Positions 8,600 to 10,034 of a stretch of DNA of 10,034 nt are shown here, piece by piece (positions within the stretch are counted from its first letter, which is position 1; every line of letters begins with the position of its first letter). The stretch is from Collybiopsis luxurians FD-317 M1. Lineage: Eukaryota; Basidiomycota; Agaricomycetes; Agaricales; Omphalotaceae. A model generated the notes under the pieces. That model ran no database searches. It had not been told where the DNA came from and worked only from the letters and a program-made list of their open reading frames with translations. The stretch lies in contig KN834921.1 of NCBI GenBank assembly GCA_000827265.1, forward strand, positions 5,950 through 15,983, read 5' to 3'. The position numbers and the translations under genes were made by a program.

Positions 8600-9784
8600 A
8601 TGGTGTTGCAGCAAAATAACATGCCCATGAACACTGGCTCTTCAAGCCAGTTCCCTGCTTCAGCAGGAACACAATATCACCCTGGGATGCTGGGAGCAAC
8701 TTACCACCCTGCTCACACAGGGTTTAACATGTACCCTGCTCCTGCAGGGTACACCATGTATCCTACCATGGTAGGGTATCACATAGGTTCAGCGCAAACT
8801 GGACCTGTTCCTGTACCTACAGGAACTTTGTATGATCCCACAGCAGTGGGTCACACCACATCCTTGGCTCCCACAAACCAACATGTGCAACCCGCATTTG
8901 GGAGCCAACTCTATCATCCTGCATCGGCGGGATATAATTTCATTGTGATGCCATCATCAGTGCAAGCAACTTTGTTGGGAGGGAGAGGAACCCACCTGGG
9001 TAATTCCTCTAACCAAGAAAACCCCAGTTCACAGTACATCATTATTGTGAACTATGGATGCACAAGAAGAATGGCCAAGGCCATTCGTGCAAGGAATGTG
9101 ATGCATACATTGTGCACCTACTCAGTGAAGACAGTACTCCTGAATTCGCCAATATCCTCAAAAAGAGGAATAAAGTGATCACTACCTCCTTGGAGGAGAA
9201 GATTACAGCTCTCCAAATGCAAGTTGCATCCCTGGAAGAAATTCAGTGGTTACAAACAACCGCCTACCAGCAGCAGCTGGATGCCACACTGGCCCAGGCT
9301 GTGCAGGCAGAATATCTCCTTGAAGAGGAGAAAAGGACATCTGAGCATTGGAAACACCAAACACTTGGAAAGGAGGAGGAGGAGGGAAATGACTCAGATG
9401 AAGAGTCTGTCGATGAAACAATAGTTGACCAGCCCAAGCCATCTCGCAAGGGCAAAGAAAGAGTGGACCCACTGATCCCCTTTCATTTGTCATCACCATC
9501 CAAGACAACCACATTGGAATGTAGGATCACCAACACTCAAACTGCTGAAAATACAGAGTCCCTGACTCTGAAACAGCCCACAAGGCCCAAAAGCCTGAGA
9601 TTCATTGAAGATCCAACTTTGACTGACAAGTCTCTCACCCATGGTGAGAAATGAAGGAGATGCTTCAGCAAATCCAACATTGAATTGGAACCCTGTCCAA
9701 ACTGACCATTGGTGCAGTATGACAACGAAGCCACAGCTACAGGCACCCCTACCCCCACCACACCTCCAGCAGACTGGAATATGA
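8600..9784 (+). pseudogene. Extra ORF after pol, function unknown (frameshifted)
   Basis: The frame starts at ATG 8600, right after an in-frame TGA at 8588. The first part (to about 9050) is rich in Tyr, Pro, Gly, Ala and Met, with a nine-residue repeat of the form Y-x-P-A-x-x-G. The protein-like frame then moves by one base between 9013 and 9057. It continues with WMHKKNGQGHSCKECDAY (a CxxC pair), a long predicted coiled coil (about 9175-9350, LEEKITALQMQVASLEE and following), an acidic run (KEEEEGNDSDEE) and a basic Pro/Ser/Thr tail. That frame stops at TGA 9652. Another frame, open from 9623, continues as GDASANPTLNWNPV with a Pro/Gln-rich end to TGA 9782. I do not recognise the family. 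Its place after pol is where extra ORFs or env-like genes occur, but no signal peptide or membrane segment is visible. A separate neighbouring gene cannot be excluded. Confidence 0.55.
8654..8933 (+). repeat. 27-bp periodic array of small palindromes inside the 3' ORF
   Basis: Fifteen-base cores of five codons start at 8654, 8681, 8708, 8735, 8762, 8789, 8810, 8837 and 8918. The spacings are 27, 27, 27, 27, 27, 21, 27 and 81 bp. In each core bases 1-5 can pair with bases 14-10. Examples: the core at 8735 belongs to a 10-bp stem (8730-8739 with 8744-8753), 8762-8775 is a perfect 14-bp palindrome, and 8810 belongs to an 8-bp stem (8807-8814 with 8819-8826). The encoded motif is P-x-x-x-G. Nearby hairpins outside this register are 8633-8639 with 8645-8651 (7 bp), 8864-8873 with 8899-8908 (10 bp) and 8990-8994 with 8997-9001 (5 bp). 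Confidence 0.85.
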
Positions 9785-10034
9785 CTGCCGTAAAAGGTTA
9801 GGTAATATAATATATTTTTCCTTAGAATTTTAGTAATTTTTCCGGAATTAATATCTCTCATATTGCCCTGGTAAAAGGCATGGGAATATTTCGCATTTAT
9901 CAGCGCCTATTTCAACGGAAAAATCACGTGTATTACGGCGTTTATTTCGCCGGATTTTTTAATGATTTTTCCGCATTTTTTTCCCATGTGATTTCTTTGA
10001 TATTGCTTCTGTAAAAGGAGTGGCAATAACAAAA
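9785..10034. other. A/T-rich noncoding region with stem-loop repeats
   Basis: No ORF is supported. Three copies of GTAAAAGG occur at 9790-9797, 9871-9878 and 10011-10018. The last two lie in related 28-bp units (9861-9888 and 10001-10028, 21 of 28 identical) whose ends are inverted: TATTGC with GCAATA at 10001-10006 and 10023-10028, and ATATT/CCC with GGG/AATAT at 9860-9889. TTTTTCCG precedes both (9837-9844 and 9966-9973). About 11 CpG are counted in 250 bp, unlike the retroelement. It may be the 3' flank, a different element, or an undecayed 3' part of this one. Confidence 0.55.
9916..9973. repeat. Nested palindrome / possible cruciform
   Basis: CGGAAAAATCA (9916-9926) is the exact reverse complement of 9963-9973. 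Inside it, almost on the same centre, CGGCG (9936-9940) pairs with CGCCG (9948-9952) around a 7-nt loop. The G+C-rich inner stem stands out in A/T-rich DNA. No rho-independent-type terminator is implied, as this is a eukaryotic context. Confidence 0.6.

Larger units (their letters stand above)
353..9784 (+). mobile_element. Degenerate Ty3/gypsy LTR retrotransposon (chromovirus-like, agaricomycete type)
   Basis: Capsid, CCHC knuckle, retropepsin, RT, RNase H, integrase and a chromodomain-like tail follow one another on the + strand. Integrase lying after RT/RNase H is the diagnostic order of Ty3/gypsy. RT and RNase H carry phrases typical of agaricomycete gypsy elements (QGDCNAPTTFQ, HVYLDDIFIFSDS, PIWVICDASSSGVGA, RPAGFMSKKF). 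The copy is dead: 15 in-frame stops, three frameshifts in gag-pol and a lost RT catalytic Asp. An extra ORF follows pol. The ends given are inferred: the left from the TGTA palindrome at 353, the right from the last stop of the extra ORF and the change in CpG content near 9785. No 3' LTR matching the 5' candidate is present up to 10034. Confidence 0.85.

Noticed and set aside
8654..8933. CRISPR-like periodic repeat
   Set aside because: There are no conserved repeats separated by unique spacers; the array is coding, with diverged units, in a eukaryotic retroelement.
9367..9389. 23-nt purine tract as a polypurine tract
   Set aside because: It encodes the acidic run of the extra ORF and lies about 400 nt before that ORF ends; no LTR start follows it.
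9203..9861. Minus-strand open frames near the 3' end
   Set aside because: They are antisense to the coiled-coil frame of the extra ORF and resemble no known protein.
9785..10034. 3' LTR
   Set aside because: No stretch matches 353-674, and the TGTAGTGGC start is absent.

Overview
The window is dominated by one degenerate LTR retrotransposon of the Ty3/gypsy type, all on the + strand. Its reverse transcriptase, RNase H and integrase read like the chromodomain-bearing gypsy elements common in Agaricomycetes, so the host is most likely a mushroom-forming basidiomycete with many transposons. The species cannot be named from the sequence. No host gene, rRNA, tRNA or CRISPR array was found.

Layout: 3-231 is a near-perfect long inverted repeat (foldback or MITE-like) outside the retroelement. 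About 353-674 is a candidate 5' LTR, flagged only by TGTA/TACA ends and a palindromic start; no second LTR copy lies in the window to prove it. From 833 to 8422 a former Gag-Pol polyprotein can be followed in order: N-terminal coiled coil, acidic Ser-rich linker, capsid, CCHC knuckle, acidic linker, retropepsin, second linker, RT, RNase H, integrase (HHCC, D,D35E, GPY/F) and a C-terminal chromodomain-like segment. It is broken by 15 in-frame stops (14 of them TGA) and three frameshifts, and the first catalytic Asp of RT is replaced by Asn. Downstream, 8600-9784 holds an extra ORF of unknown function, itself frameshifted, with a Pro/Tyr/Gly repeat region followed by a CxxC and coiled-coil region. 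From 9785 to the end is A/T-rich noncoding DNA with stem-loop repeats and a normal CpG content.

Two patterns stand out. First, the decay has a clear chemical signature: the element is very poor in CpG, and where family conservation tells the ancestral residue, the TGA stops sit at arginine positions (CGA to TGA), with no preference for the base before the C. This fits general CpG-methylation deamination better than a context-restricted RIP. Second, the repeat region of the 3' ORF is a 27-bp periodic array in which each unit is centred on a small palindrome. The palindrome sequence differs between units while its pairing is kept (Ala/Ala, Thr/Val, Val/Thr codon pairs and matched third positions), suggesting that a nucleic-acid hairpin array, not only a protein repeat, was maintained.
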